Shown: positions 1 to 6,676 of the stretch, piece by piece
How the letters are laid out: each line of letters begins with the position of its first letter
Position numbering within the stretch: position 1 is the stretch's first letter
NCBI GenBank assembly: GCA_946630315.1
Contig: CAMOYT010000011.1
Coordinates: 1-38,464, forward strand
Reading direction: 5' to 3'
DNA: 38,464 nt
From: an uncultured Bacillota bacterium
GTDB taxonomy: Bacteria > Bacillota_I > Bacilli_A > RF39 > UBA660
Made by a program: the position numbers and the translations under genes
The notes under the pieces: model-generated
The model's input: only the letters and a program-made list of their open reading frames with translations
What the model was told of the DNA's origin: nothing
Databases searched by the model: none

Positions 1-1
1 T

Positions 2-55
2 GGTAATTGCTACTATGAAGAGATTGAAGTGGACAAAAAAAAGATATCTATCTAG
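2..55 (+). CDS. possible C-terminal end of an upstream gene (partial)
   Basis: Reading from base 2 gives about 17 residues ending in EEIEVDKKKISI and a TAG stop at 53-55. The stop falls inside the palindromic terminator that faces rpsD, an arrangement seen for many genes in this window. Another frame (from base 3) is also open through the terminator, so the reading frame is not certain. Too little is present to name a product. Confidence 0.25.
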   Translation, partial: GNCYYEEIEVDKKKISI

Positions 56-67
56 ATATCTTTTTAA
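36..67. terminator. bidirectional terminator downstream of rpsD
   Basis: AAAAAGATATC and GATATCTTTTT arms form a near-perfect palindrome with A and T tracts on the two sides, so it can stop transcription from both directions. It sits 16 bases beyond the rpsD stop codon and at the end of the presumed gene entering from the left. Confidence 0.7.
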
Positions 68-82
68 ATACATTATTTCAAA

Positions 83-685
83 TTACTTGTTATAGAATTC
101 AACGATTAATGCTTCATTAATGTCAGCATTTAATTCATTTCTTTCAGGCATTCTTACATAAGTTGCTTCCATTTTTCCTTCATCATATGAAATGAATTCA
201 ACTCTCTTAGTTACTTTTGCTAAAGCTTCAGTAACTACTTTTAAGTTCTTGTCATCTTCTTTAATAGAGATTACATCACCAGTTTTAACTCTGTATGATG
301 GAATATCAACTTTCTTTCCATTAACTGTTACATGTCCATGGTTAACTAATTGTCTAGCTCCTCTTCTAGTATTAGCAAATCCAATACGATATACTAAATT
401 ATCTAATCTTGATTCTAATAATCTTAAGAAGTTAGTACCGTGAACACCTTTCATTTTTGAAGCTTCATTGAAAGTTTTTCTAAATTGTCTTTCATTTACT
501 CCATACATGAAACGAACTTTTTGTTTTTCTTTTAATTGAGTTCCATAATCTGATAATTTTCCTTTTCTTGCATTACCATGTTGTCCTGGACCATAAGGTC
601 TTCTTGCTAACTCTTTTCCTGTTTCAGAAACAGAGAAACCAACACGTCTTGCTTGTTTGTAACTTGAACCTGTGTATCTTGACAT
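83..685 (-). CDS. rpsD: 30S ribosomal protein S4
   Basis: Primary 16S rRNA-binding protein that nucleates assembly of the 30S body. The 200-residue length is that of bacterial S4. The start [19 protein letters not shown], the segment [10 protein letters not shown], and the S4 RNA-binding domain around residues 90-150 ([23 protein letters not shown], split here: [11 protein letters not shown] then [12 protein letters not shown], followed by [19 protein letters not shown]) are typical. It is the zinc-free form, as the N-terminal cysteines of the C+ form are absent. It is a single-gene transcript with a consensus promoter and a leader of about 145 nt, which fits autoregulation by S4 as known in Bacillus. 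It is divergent from ezrA, as in Bacillus-like genomes. Confidence 0.97.
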   Translation of the reverse strand: MSRYTGSSYKQARRVGFSVSETGKELARRPYGPGQHGNARKGKLSDYGTQLKEKQKVRFMYGVNERQFRKTFNEASKMKGVHGTNFLRLLESRLDNLVYRIGFANTRRGARQLVNHGHVTVNGKKVDIPSYRVKTGDVISIKEDDKNLKVVTEALAKVTKRVEFISYDEGKMEATYVRMPERNELNADINEALIVEFYNK

Positions 686-831
686 TTACGTCACTCCTTT
701 CATTTATACAATTTAAATGAAATAATTTAGCCATATCTTAGGGAGTTTTTCTTTCGCCTTAACAGCATTAGTTACTTACCAATGAAAAACACTTTAAAAT
801 ATTCTAAATCTGCTGTCTCAAGTAAATTGCA
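686..831 (-). promoter_or_regulatory. long structured 5' leader of rpsD, probable S4 autoregulatory element
   Basis: From the predicted start near 831 to the rpsD ATG there are about 145 untranslated bases. On the minus strand GACAGCA (817-811) can pair with TGCTGTT (767-761). Further down, ACTCC (746-742) is complementary to GGAGT of the Shine-Dalgarno (697-693), so the leader could hide the ribosome binding site. S4 is known to repress its own gene through the leader in Bacillus; that this leader does so is inference. Confidence 0.55.
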
Positions 832-837
832 TTTATA

Positions 838-866
838 ATTATATGTTAAATTCGTTGATATGTCAA
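838..866 (-). promoter_or_regulatory. consensus sigma-A promoter of rpsD
   Basis: The minus strand reads TTGACA (866-861), a 17-base spacer, then TATAAT (843-838). Both hexamers are perfect, as expected for a ribosomal protein gene. Start of transcription should be near 831. Confidence 0.85.
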
Positions 867-920
867 GGAATTGTTACTATTTCTTTGTTTTAATTAAATG
901 TATGGAAAATAGATTTATAA

Positions 921-931
921 TGTGTTAAAAT
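921..931 (+). promoter_or_regulatory. extended -10 promoter of ezrA
   Basis: TGTGTTAAAAT at 921-931 gives TG-T-TAAAAT, 26 bases before the ezrA ATG. There is only a poor -35 (TGGAAA near 903). The same extended -10 recurs before thiI and the MgtC-family gene. Confidence 0.5.
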
Positions 932-956
932 ATATATGTAAGAATAGAGGTGAAGT

Positions 957-2669
957 ATGCAAGGACAATTTTTAATTATTGGGTCAGCTTTTGTAATAGC
1001 ACTTATTATTGTTATTATTCTTCTTCACTTTATTAGAAAACTTGAAATGTCTTATTATAGAAATAAAGTAAAAGATCTTGAAATTCAAAGAAATATGGTT
1101 GCTTCTACTCCAGTATTATTGGAGTTAAGTAAAGTAGAACCTATTATTAAGAATGATAAGATGGAAGAGAAGTATAATGCTTGGCAAGATAGATTTAATG
1201 ATTTAAAAGAGAATAGATTAACTGTAATTGATGATATGCTTATTGACTTAGATATTTATGTTGATAAGAGAGATTATAAAAACTGTGGTTATCGTATGGC
1301 TAAAATAGAAATTGAAATCTACAAAGTAAGAGAAGCTGCAGAACATTTACTTGAGGAAATACGTGATATTACTTTGAGTGAAGAAAAGTATAGAGCTATT
1401 GTTATTAAGTTAAAGACTAAATATCGTAATTTAACTAAAGAATTTAATGATCATAAACAATTATATGATAATTTAGCTGAAGCTATTGATTTACAATTAG
1501 AGAATATTGAAAGAAGATTTATGGACTTTGAAAAAGTCATGGAAAAGAATGATTATCAAGAGGTAGTTCATGTTGTTAAGGCTTTGGATGCGATGATTGA
1601 ACATATGGAGATAATTATTAAAGAGATGCCAGACGTATTATTAATGGCTAATCAAATAATCCCTAATCGTATGAGAGAAGTAGAAGCTACAAATAAAGAA
1701 ATGCTTAAAGAGGGATATGTACTTGATTATTTAAATATTGATTATAATTTAGAAGAGTCTCGTAAGAATATAGATACTATTATGGAAAGAGTAAAAATAC
1801 TTAATCTTGAAGGTGCTATGTTTGATTTAAAGACTATGCTTGAGTATTATGATTCTTTATTTATTGATTTTGAAAAAGAAAGATTGAGTAAGAAACTTTA
1901 TGAAGAAATTAAGGTAGACTTTGCTAATAAGATTGAGAAAACTAATCAATTAGTAAAAGATGTTTATGATCAATTAGATGATATTAAAAATATGTATGAT
2001 TTAAAAGATGAAGATATTAATATTATTCATGAAGTTAATAAAGTATTAGTAGTTATTAATGATGATTATAAGAAAATGTTAAGTAAAGAGGAAGCTAAGT
2101 CATCTGCTTATTCTATGTTAAATAGTGAGATTGAGTCTCTTACTGTTAGATTAAGTGATATGGAAGATGAGTTTGATAAGGCTTTAAAATCTCTTGGTAA
2201 TATGTATGAAGATGAAGAAAGAGCTCGTGAACAGTTAGATGAAATTAAGATGTTCTTAAAAGAATGTAAGAGTAAGATTAGAACTTATAAATTGCCTGTT
2301 GTTAATGATAGTTATTTTGTACAACTTAGTGAAGCAAATGAAGCTATTTCTGAAGTTGTTAAAGAGCTTGAGAGAAAACCTATTGTTATTAAGACTTTAA
2401 ACACTCGTGTAGATACTGCTCGTGATTTAGTATTAAAATTATATAGTACTACTAATGAAATGATTAAGACTGCGCAGCTTGCTGAAATGTCTATTGTTTA
2501 TGGTAATAGATATAGATCTACTTATAGTGAAGTGGAAAAAGGTTTAGAAGAAGCAGAAAAGAAATTTTATAAGGGTGATTATAAGAATGCTTTAGATGTT
2601 TCTATTAAGGCTACATCTTTGATTGATGAGGAATTTTATAGAAAGTTGTTGAGTGTTTATGATGAATAA
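957..2669 (+). CDS. ezrA: septation ring formation regulator EzrA
   Basis: Membrane-anchored cytoplasmic protein that binds FtsZ and links divisome and PBP1 in Firmicutes. Residues 5-26 form one hydrophobic helix (IIGSAFVIALIIVIILLHF) with the rest cytoplasmic. The remaining 540 residues are almost all charged helical and coiled-coil sequence. The 570-residue length fits the family (about 560-575). Position next to rpsD and upstream of thiI repeats the Bacillus order. An AGAGGTGA ribosome site precedes the ATG. The last bases overlap the start of the next, prepilin-like gene, suggesting translational coupling. GpsB and PBP1, known functional partners, are also encoded in this window. Confidence 0.93.
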   Translation: MQGQFLIIGSAFVIALIIVIILLHFIRKLEMSYYRNKVKDLEIQRNMVASTPVLLELSKVEPIIKNDKMEEKYNAWQDRFNDLKENRLTVIDDMLIDLDIYVDKRDYKNCGYRMAKIEIEIYKVREAAEHLLEEIRDITLSEEKYRAIVIKLKTKYRNLTKEFNDHKQLYDNLAEAIDLQLENIERRFMDFEKVMEKNDYQEVVHVVKALDAMIEHMEIIIKEMPDVLLMANQIIPNRMREVEATNKEMLKEGYVLDYLNIDYNLEESRKNIDTIMERVKILNLEGAMFDLKTMLEYYDSLFIDFEKERLSKKLYEEIKVDFANKIEKTNQLVKDVYDQLDDIKNMYDLKDEDINIIHEVNKVLVVINDDYKKMLSKEEAKSSAYSMLNSEIESLTVRLSDMEDEFDKALKSLGNMYEDEERAREQLDEIKMFLKECKSKIRTYKLPVVNDSYFVQLSEANEAISEVVKELERKPIVIKTLNTRVDTARDLVLKLYSTTNEMIKTAQLAEMSIVYGNRYRSTYSEVEKGLEEAEKKFYKGDYKNALDVSIKATSLIDEEFYRKLLSVYDE

Positions 2670-3279
2670 TAAAGGATTTGCTAAATACGAAGTCTTAACA
2701 GTATTTGCATTAATTATTATATTTTTGGCAATTGGTCTTAATTTTGTTAGTAATAGTGGTAGCCCACAGAAGTATAATACGATGCGTAAAAGTGCACAGA
2801 ATTTTGCAACTGCTGTTGCTGGCAACTTAGATGCTTTTGATGTTTATTTTAACGAACATTATTTATCAGAAACTATTGATAATGAGTTTATTGGTAATAT
2901 TAAAAATCCTCTTGGTTCTGGTAATTGTGATATTGATGAATCTAAGGTAGAAGTCGTTGAAGGTAAGAGATTTGTTACTTTAAAATGTGGGGACTATTTA
3001 ATTGACAATGAAGATGATACTATTCTTAAGGGTATGAAAATATATAAAGTAGGTAAGTGGTCTTCTAAAAAGACTAATGATGATGATCAAGAAGTAGTAG
3101 TTTATAATTGTAAAGATAATAATGAAGAGGTATTTGATAATTATTATCAAAAATATAATTTCTTATATTATATTAATAAGAAGTATAATAATAGTTATAC
3201 TGATATAAGTTCTATTGATAGTACTTGTAAAGTAGTAGAAAAGACAATGTATCGTACTAAAGAGTTAGTTGATGGATAA
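2659..3279 (+). CDS. prepilin-like secreted protein, class III signal peptide
   Basis: A protein of about 206 residues. The N-terminus NNKGFAKYEVLTVFALIII resembles a type IV prepilin leader: Gly at -1, Phe at +1, Glu at +5, then a hydrophobic helix of about 20 residues. The TLI seen in classical GFTLIE leaders is replaced by AKY. The rest is hydrophilic with several Cys residues. No pilus assembly or prepilin peptidase gene is in view. The start is uncertain: ATG at 2659 and 2662 both overlap the ezrA stop (TAA 2667-2669) and no strong Shine-Dalgarno is present, suggesting coupled translation. It occupies the place where Bacillus carries a cysteine desulfurase beside thiI. The function is unknown; a pseudopilin or envelope-anchored protein is the best guess. 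Confidence 0.7.
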   Translation: MMNNKGFAKYEVLTVFALIIIFLAIGLNFVSNSGSPQKYNTMRKSAQNFATAVAGNLDAFDVYFNEHYLSETIDNEFIGNIKNPLGSGNCDIDESKVEVVEGKRFVTLKCGDYLIDNEDDTILKGMKIYKVGKWSSKKTNDDDQEVVVYNCKDNNEEVFDNYYQKYNFLYYINKKYNNSYTDISSIDSTCKVVEKTMYRTKELVDG

Positions 3280-3308
3280 AAAGTACTTATATACTTTTTA
3301 TCTTTTTT
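3278..3308 (+). terminator. terminator after the prepilin-like gene
   Basis: AAAAAGTA (3278-3285), a six-base loop and TACTTTTT (3292-3299), followed by TCTTTTTT. The hairpin begins within the stop codon. The T-tract leads straight into the thiI -10. Confidence 0.75.
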
Positions 3309-3318
3309 ATGTTAAAAT
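3309..3318 (+). promoter_or_regulatory. extended -10 promoter of thiI
   Basis: ATGTTAAAAT (TG-T-TAAAAT, hexamer 3313-3318) lies directly after the terminator T-tract and 18 bases before the thiI ATG. No clear -35 exists; the T-rich terminator arm occupies that place. Confidence 0.55.
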
Positions 3319-3336
3319 ATGCGTGGTGGTGATAAT

Positions 3337-4515
3337 ATGGAGAGAGTTTTATTAATTAAGTATGGAGAATTAAGTACTAAAAAGGGAAATCGCAATTTTT
3401 TTATTAAGACTTTATATGATAATTTATTAGATAAGTTAAAAGATTATAATGTAAGAATTAAGAAAGATAGAGCTCATATGTATATAGAGTTTAATGATAA
3501 TGAATTAGATGATATTAAAAGAGTTGTGGATAAAACTTTTGGTATTCATATGTATCACATTGCTTATGTATTAAAAAATGATGTAGAAGAGCTTAAAAAA
3601 GAACTTTTAGAGGTTGTTAAGAGTAAAAAGTTTAGTACTTTTAAGGTTGTTACTAAGAGAAGTAATAAGAATTTTCCAATTCATTCTCAAGATTTTAATC
3701 ATGTTATTGGTGGATTAATATTAAAGAATATTGATAATATTTCAGTAGATGTACATAATCCAGAATTAGAGATAAAGATAGAGATTAGAGAGAATAATAC
3801 ATATTTATATTTAGATTCTTATCAAGGTAGTGGGGGATATCCAGTTGGTACTCAACCTAGAGGAATGCTAATGCTTAGTGGTGGAATTGATTCTCCAGTT
3901 GCTGGTTATTTGGCAATGAAAAGAGGTATTGTACTTGACTGTGTATATTTTGAAGCTATGCCTCATACTAGTATAGAAGCTAGAAATAAAGTAATCAGTT
4001 TGGCACGTAAACTTAGTAGTTATTGTAAAGTAATTAATTTACATATTGTTAATTTTACGCCTATACAAGAGGCTATTTACAAAAATTGTAGAGAAGATTA
4101 TTGTATAACTATAATGAGACGTATGATGTATAGGATAATGGATAAGCTATGTAATAGTCATAAAGCCTTTGCTATTGTAAATGGTGAAAGTATTGGACAG
4201 GTAGCTAGTCAAACTTTGACAAGTATGAGGGTAATTAATAGTGTTACTAATATGCCAGTTATTAGACCATGTGCTTGTCTAGATAAATTGGAGATTATGG
4301 ATATTGCTCGTAAAATTGACACTTATGAGACAAGTATTTTACCATTTGAAGATTGTTGTACAGTTTTTGTTCCTAAACATCCAGTTATTAATCCAAGATT
4401 AGATACAGCAATAGAAGAAGAAAATAAATTTGATTATGAAAAAATGATTGAAGAAGTAGAAATTAATACTATTAAAGTATTTGAAAAAGAAGATAGTTTT
4501 AGTGATTTATTATAA
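3337..4515 (+). CDS. thiI: tRNA 4-thiouridine sulfurtransferase ThiI
   Basis: Adenylates U8 of tRNA and inserts sulfur; in many bacteria it also supplies sulfur for thiamine. The 392-residue protein has an N-terminal ferredoxin-like and THUMP region (residues 1-165) and a PP-loop ATPase domain with MLSGGIDSPVAGYLAMKRG near 178. The segment FAIVNGESIGQVASQTL is typical. It lacks a C-terminal rhodanese domain, as Firmicutes ThiI do. An in-frame ATG at 3319 is rejected because it touches the -10; GGTGGTGAT just before 3337 is the ribosome site. No cysteine desulfurase, the usual sulfur donor, is adjacent or elsewhere in the window. Confidence 0.95.
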   Translation: MERVLLIKYGELSTKKGNRNFFIKTLYDNLLDKLKDYNVRIKKDRAHMYIEFNDNELDDIKRVVDKTFGIHMYHIAYVLKNDVEELKKELLEVVKSKKFSTFKVVTKRSNKNFPIHSQDFNHVIGGLILKNIDNISVDVHNPELEIKIEIRENNTYLYLDSYQGSGGYPVGTQPRGMLMLSGGIDSPVAGYLAMKRGIVLDCVYFEAMPHTSIEARNKVISLARKLSSYCKVINLHIVNFTPIQEAIYKNCREDYCITIMRRMMYRIMDKLCNSHKAFAIVNGESIGQVASQTLTSMRVINSVTNMPVIRPCACLDKLEIMDIARKIDTYETSILPFEDCCTVFVPKHPVINPRLDTAIEEENKFDYEKMIEEVEINTIKVFEKEDSFSDLL

Positions 4516-4536
4516 TAGCTTTACTATCTTTTTTTT
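4485..4536 (+). terminator. probable terminator of thiI with a large loop
   Basis: AAGATAGT (4490-4497) pairs with ACTATCTT (4523-4530), extendable by A/T pairs, followed by a run of T. The 5' arm lies inside the last thiI codons and the loop is about 25 bases, so folding is less certain than for the other terminators here. Confidence 0.5.
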
Positions 4537-4544
4537 GCTATAAT
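4536..4544 (+). promoter_or_regulatory. extended -10 promoter of the small gene-fic pair
   Basis: TGCTATAAT (hexamer 4539-4544) follows directly on the thiI terminator T-tract and lies 17 bases before the ATG at 4561. No clear -35. Confidence 0.55.
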
Positions 4545-4560
4545 AAAGATGGTGAAAGTT

Positions 4561-4725
4561 ATGAAAGTTAAGAGGGATCAGGTTGAGAAAGTATTGGCTT
4601 TATTTGATGATGAAGATATTTTTTATATACATTCTAAAAAGCTTGATACTGAAATTAAGAATAATATATTAAAGAAACCTATTGTTAAAGTTAGAGGTGG
4701 TAAGGATGACGGACAGAGAAAATGA
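4561..4725 (+). CDS. small protein upstream of fic, possible antitoxin
   Basis: A 54-residue reading frame (begins MKVKRDQVEKVLALFDDED, ends GGKDDGQRK). A promoter is 17 bases upstream and GGTGAAAG serves as ribosome site. Its last 20 bases overlap the start of fic in another frame, the coupled layout common for toxin-antitoxin pairs. Class I Fic toxins are usually preceded by a small antitoxin gene (VbhA type), so an antitoxin role is plausible. However, the inhibitory pattern S/T-x-x-x-E-G/N is not visible in this protein. No family recognised with certainty; the role is inference from position, overlap and size. Confidence 0.65.
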   Translation: MKVKRDQVEKVLALFDDEDIFYIHSKKLDTEIKNNILKKPIVKVRGGKDDGQRK

Positions 4726-5341
4726 TATTCGTTGGGCAGAATATTTTTATCCTAATACTAATGTATTAATTAATAATTATGGTGTTAAAAACTATGATGA
4801 ATTAAAAAGAATAGAGATGACTAATTCTTTTGATAGATTATTAGAACTTGATGAAAATCCTTTAAATTTAGGTTGTGGAAAAAAGCATTTAATAGAACTC
4901 CATAGATATATTTTTGAAGATGTTTATCCCTTTGCTGGTAAATATAGAACTGTTAATATGACTAAGCAACATGGTGGATTCTTATTTTTTGATGATCAAG
5001 AGGATATAGATATATATTTGAATGAATTATTTAATGAAACTGAAGAAAGACTTAATAATTGCCATAGTTTAAATGAATTTTCTGATATTTTAGCAAATCT
5101 TTATACTAAGTTAATTTATTGTCATCCTTTTAGGGAAGGTAATGGTAGAACTATTAGAGAATTTGTAAGAGAGTTTTCTTTAGAAAAGAGTAAAAATATG
5201 AGTTTTGGTCAAGTTGAACTTGATTGGAGAGATATTAATAAAAATGAATTAGATGAGTATATAGAAGTTGCTCATATCTTTCCAGGTGCAACAGCTATTT
5301 TATTTAATAAAGCCTTACGAGAGGTTGGTAAAACTAAGTAA
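4706..5341 (+). CDS. Fic family protein, predicted AMP transferase
   Basis: A 211-residue Fic-domain protein. The catalytic motif HPFREGNGRTIREF (near residues 137-150) matches HxFx(D/E)GNGRxxR in full, so nucleotidyl (usually AMP) transfer to a protein hydroxyl is expected. The segment IFEDVYPFAGKYRTVNMTK upstream is the usual Fic flap and substrate region. ATG at 4706 with AGAGGTGG upstream is chosen over an in-frame TTG at 4682. No inhibitory S/T-x-x-x-E-G/N motif is visible inside the protein, which would make it class I, controlled by a separate antitoxin. The pair lies between thiI and ackA as a probable accessory insertion, without base composition different to the eye. Confidence 0.92.
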   Translation: MTDRENDIRWAEYFYPNTNVLINNYGVKNYDELKRIEMTNSFDRLLELDENPLNLGCGKKHLIELHRYIFEDVYPFAGKYRTVNMTKQHGGFLFFDDQEDIDIYLNELFNETEERLNNCHSLNEFSDILANLYTKLIYCHPFREGNGRTIREFVREFSLEKSKNMSFGQVELDWRDINKNELDEYIEVAHIFPGATAILFNKALREVGKTK

Positions 5342-5368
5342 TAAATATTGACTATTACTTAGTTTTTT
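5332..5368 (+). terminator. terminator of fic, carrying the next -35 in its loop
   Basis: AACTAAGTAAT (5332-5342) and ATTACTTAGTT (5354-5364) form an 11-bp perfect stem with an 11-base loop, then TTTT. The loop sequence contains TTGACT, which is well placed as the -35 of ackA. Confidence 0.85.
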
Positions 5369-5376
5369 GATATTTT
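5348..5376 (+). promoter_or_regulatory. promoter of the first acetate kinase
   Basis: TTGACT (5348-5353), a 17-base spacer and TATTTT (5371-5376), 25 bases before the ATG. The -35 lies in the loop of the fic terminator and the spacer is its 3' arm and T-tract. Confidence 0.6.
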
Positions 5377-5401
5377 AATCTTGTTGAAAGAGAGGGAAAT
5401 T

Positions 5402-6601
5402 ATGAAGTTTTTATGCGTAAATGCAGGAAGTAGTTCTTTAAAATTTCAATTATTTGAAATGCCTGAAGAAACAGTAATAATTAGTGGTTATATAGAAAAA
5501 ATTGGTTTAGAAGATAGTTTCTGGACTACTAAAGTAAATGGAGAAAAGATAAGAGGGGCAAAATATTTAAAGAATCATAATGAGGCAGTACAAGTTTTAA
5601 TAGATGAGTTATTAGAACATAAGGCAGTTGAATCATTAGATGAGATTAAAGGTGTAGGACATAGAGTTTTACATGGAGGAGAAAAGTATAGTGATTCAGT
5701 ACTTATTGATGATGAAGTTATTCAAAGTATTAAAGATTTAACTAAGTTAGGTCCACTTCACCATCCAGGAAATTTAGCTGGTATTGAAGCATTAAAAGAA
5801 GTTTTACCTAATGTTCCAATGGTTGCAGTATACGATACTGCTTTCCACCAAACTATGCCTAAGGAAAATTATATGTATCCAGTACCTTATGAATGGTATT
5901 TAAAATATGGAGTTAGAAAATATGGTTTCCATGGTACTAGTCATAAATATATTACTACTGTAATGAAAGAAAAATTAGGAAAAGAAAATGTTAATTTAAT
6001 AATTTGCCATGTAGGTAGTGGCGCTAGTATTAGTGCTGTTAAAGATGGTAAGTGTTATGATACTACTATGGGTCTTACACCGCTTGATGGTTTAATGATG
6101 GGTACTCGTAGTGGTTCTATTGATCCATCTATTTTAGAGTATGTTTGTAAAGAATCAGGAGAAAGTATTGCTGATGTTACAAATGATTTAAATAAGAAGA
6201 GTGGATTACTTGGAGTTAGTGGTTTTTCTGATGCTAGAGATGTTGAAGAAGCTGCTGCTAAGGGTGATGAGAGAGCAATTTTAGCACTTAATATGTATAA
6301 TGATAGAGTAGCTAAATATATTGCTGAATATTTTATTGAATTAGATGGTAAGGTAGATGCAATTGTATTTACTGCAGGAGTTGGAGAAAATGGTTTTGAA
6401 GCTCGTAGTAATATAATTAAGAGAGTAAATGCTTTAGGTATTAAATTAGATGAAAAGGTAAATGAGACTATTGCTGGATTTAAAGATGTACATGAAGGTG
6501 TTATTAGTGCTAAGTCTTCTAAGGTTCCAGTATGGGTTGTACCTACTAATGAAGAGTTAATGATTATTAAAGATACATATAAAATTGTTAATAGTAAGTA
6601 A
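5402..6601 (+). CDS. ackA: acetate kinase, first of two tandem copies
   Basis: Interconverts acetyl phosphate plus ADP and acetate plus ATP in the cytosol; with Pta it makes ATP from acetyl-CoA. The 399-residue protein has both family signatures: VNAGSSSLKFQLFEM at the N-terminus and GHRVLHGGEKYSDSV. It also has HGTSHKYI, HVGSGASISAVKDGK, GTRSGSIDPSI and the C-terminal NEEL with the catalytic Glu. Start at ATG 5402 after AGAGAGGGAAAT; a TTG further upstream is not preferred. No pta gene lies in the window. It is followed by its own terminator and by a second, clearly related acetate kinase gene. Confidence 0.95.
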   Translation: MKFLCVNAGSSSLKFQLFEMPEETVIISGYIEKIGLEDSFWTTKVNGEKIRGAKYLKNHNEAVQVLIDELLEHKAVESLDEIKGVGHRVLHGGEKYSDSVLIDDEVIQSIKDLTKLGPLHHPGNLAGIEALKEVLPNVPMVAVYDTAFHQTMPKENYMYPVPYEWYLKYGVRKYGFHGTSHKYITTVMKEKLGKENVNLIICHVGSGASISAVKDGKCYDTTMGLTPLDGLMMGTRSGSIDPSILEYVCKESGESIADVTNDLNKKSGLLGVSGFSDARDVEEAAAKGDERAILALNMYNDRVAKYIAEYFIELDGKVDAIVFTAGVGENGFEARSNIIKRVNALGIKLDEKVNETIAGFKDVHEGVISAKSSKVPVWVVPTNEELMIIKDTYKIVNSK

Positions 6602-6605
6602 GAAG

Positions 6606-6629
6606 AGCTCAAGAATTTGAGCTTTTTTT
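6606..6629 (+). terminator. terminator of the first acetate kinase
   Basis: AGCTCAA (6606-6612), loop GAAT, TTGAGCT (6617-6623) and T7. It separates the two ackA genes into different transcripts. A TATAAT near 6650 may start the second one. Confidence 0.85.
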
Positions 6630-6676
6630 ATTTATTATAATATAGTATAATATTAATAGAAATTAGGAGTGGTAGT

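Noticed and set aside
3319..3336. ATG upstream start for thiI
   Set aside because: It directly follows the -10 hexamer and would not be on the transcript.
3525..3533. Perfect DnaA box (TGTGGATAA) in thiI, and another at 26474-26482 in murE
   Set aside because: Single isolated 9-mers inside genes, as expected by chance in an AT-rich sequence; no cluster, AT-rich unwinding region or dnaA/dnaN gene, so no origin is claimed.
4561..5341. fic pair as a mobile element or part of a prophage
   Set aside because: No integrase, transposase, attachment repeats or composition change seen around it.
6055..6612. 185-residue frame antisense to the first ackA
   Set aside because: Ser/Leu-rich shadow of a conserved enzyme gene, without start signals.
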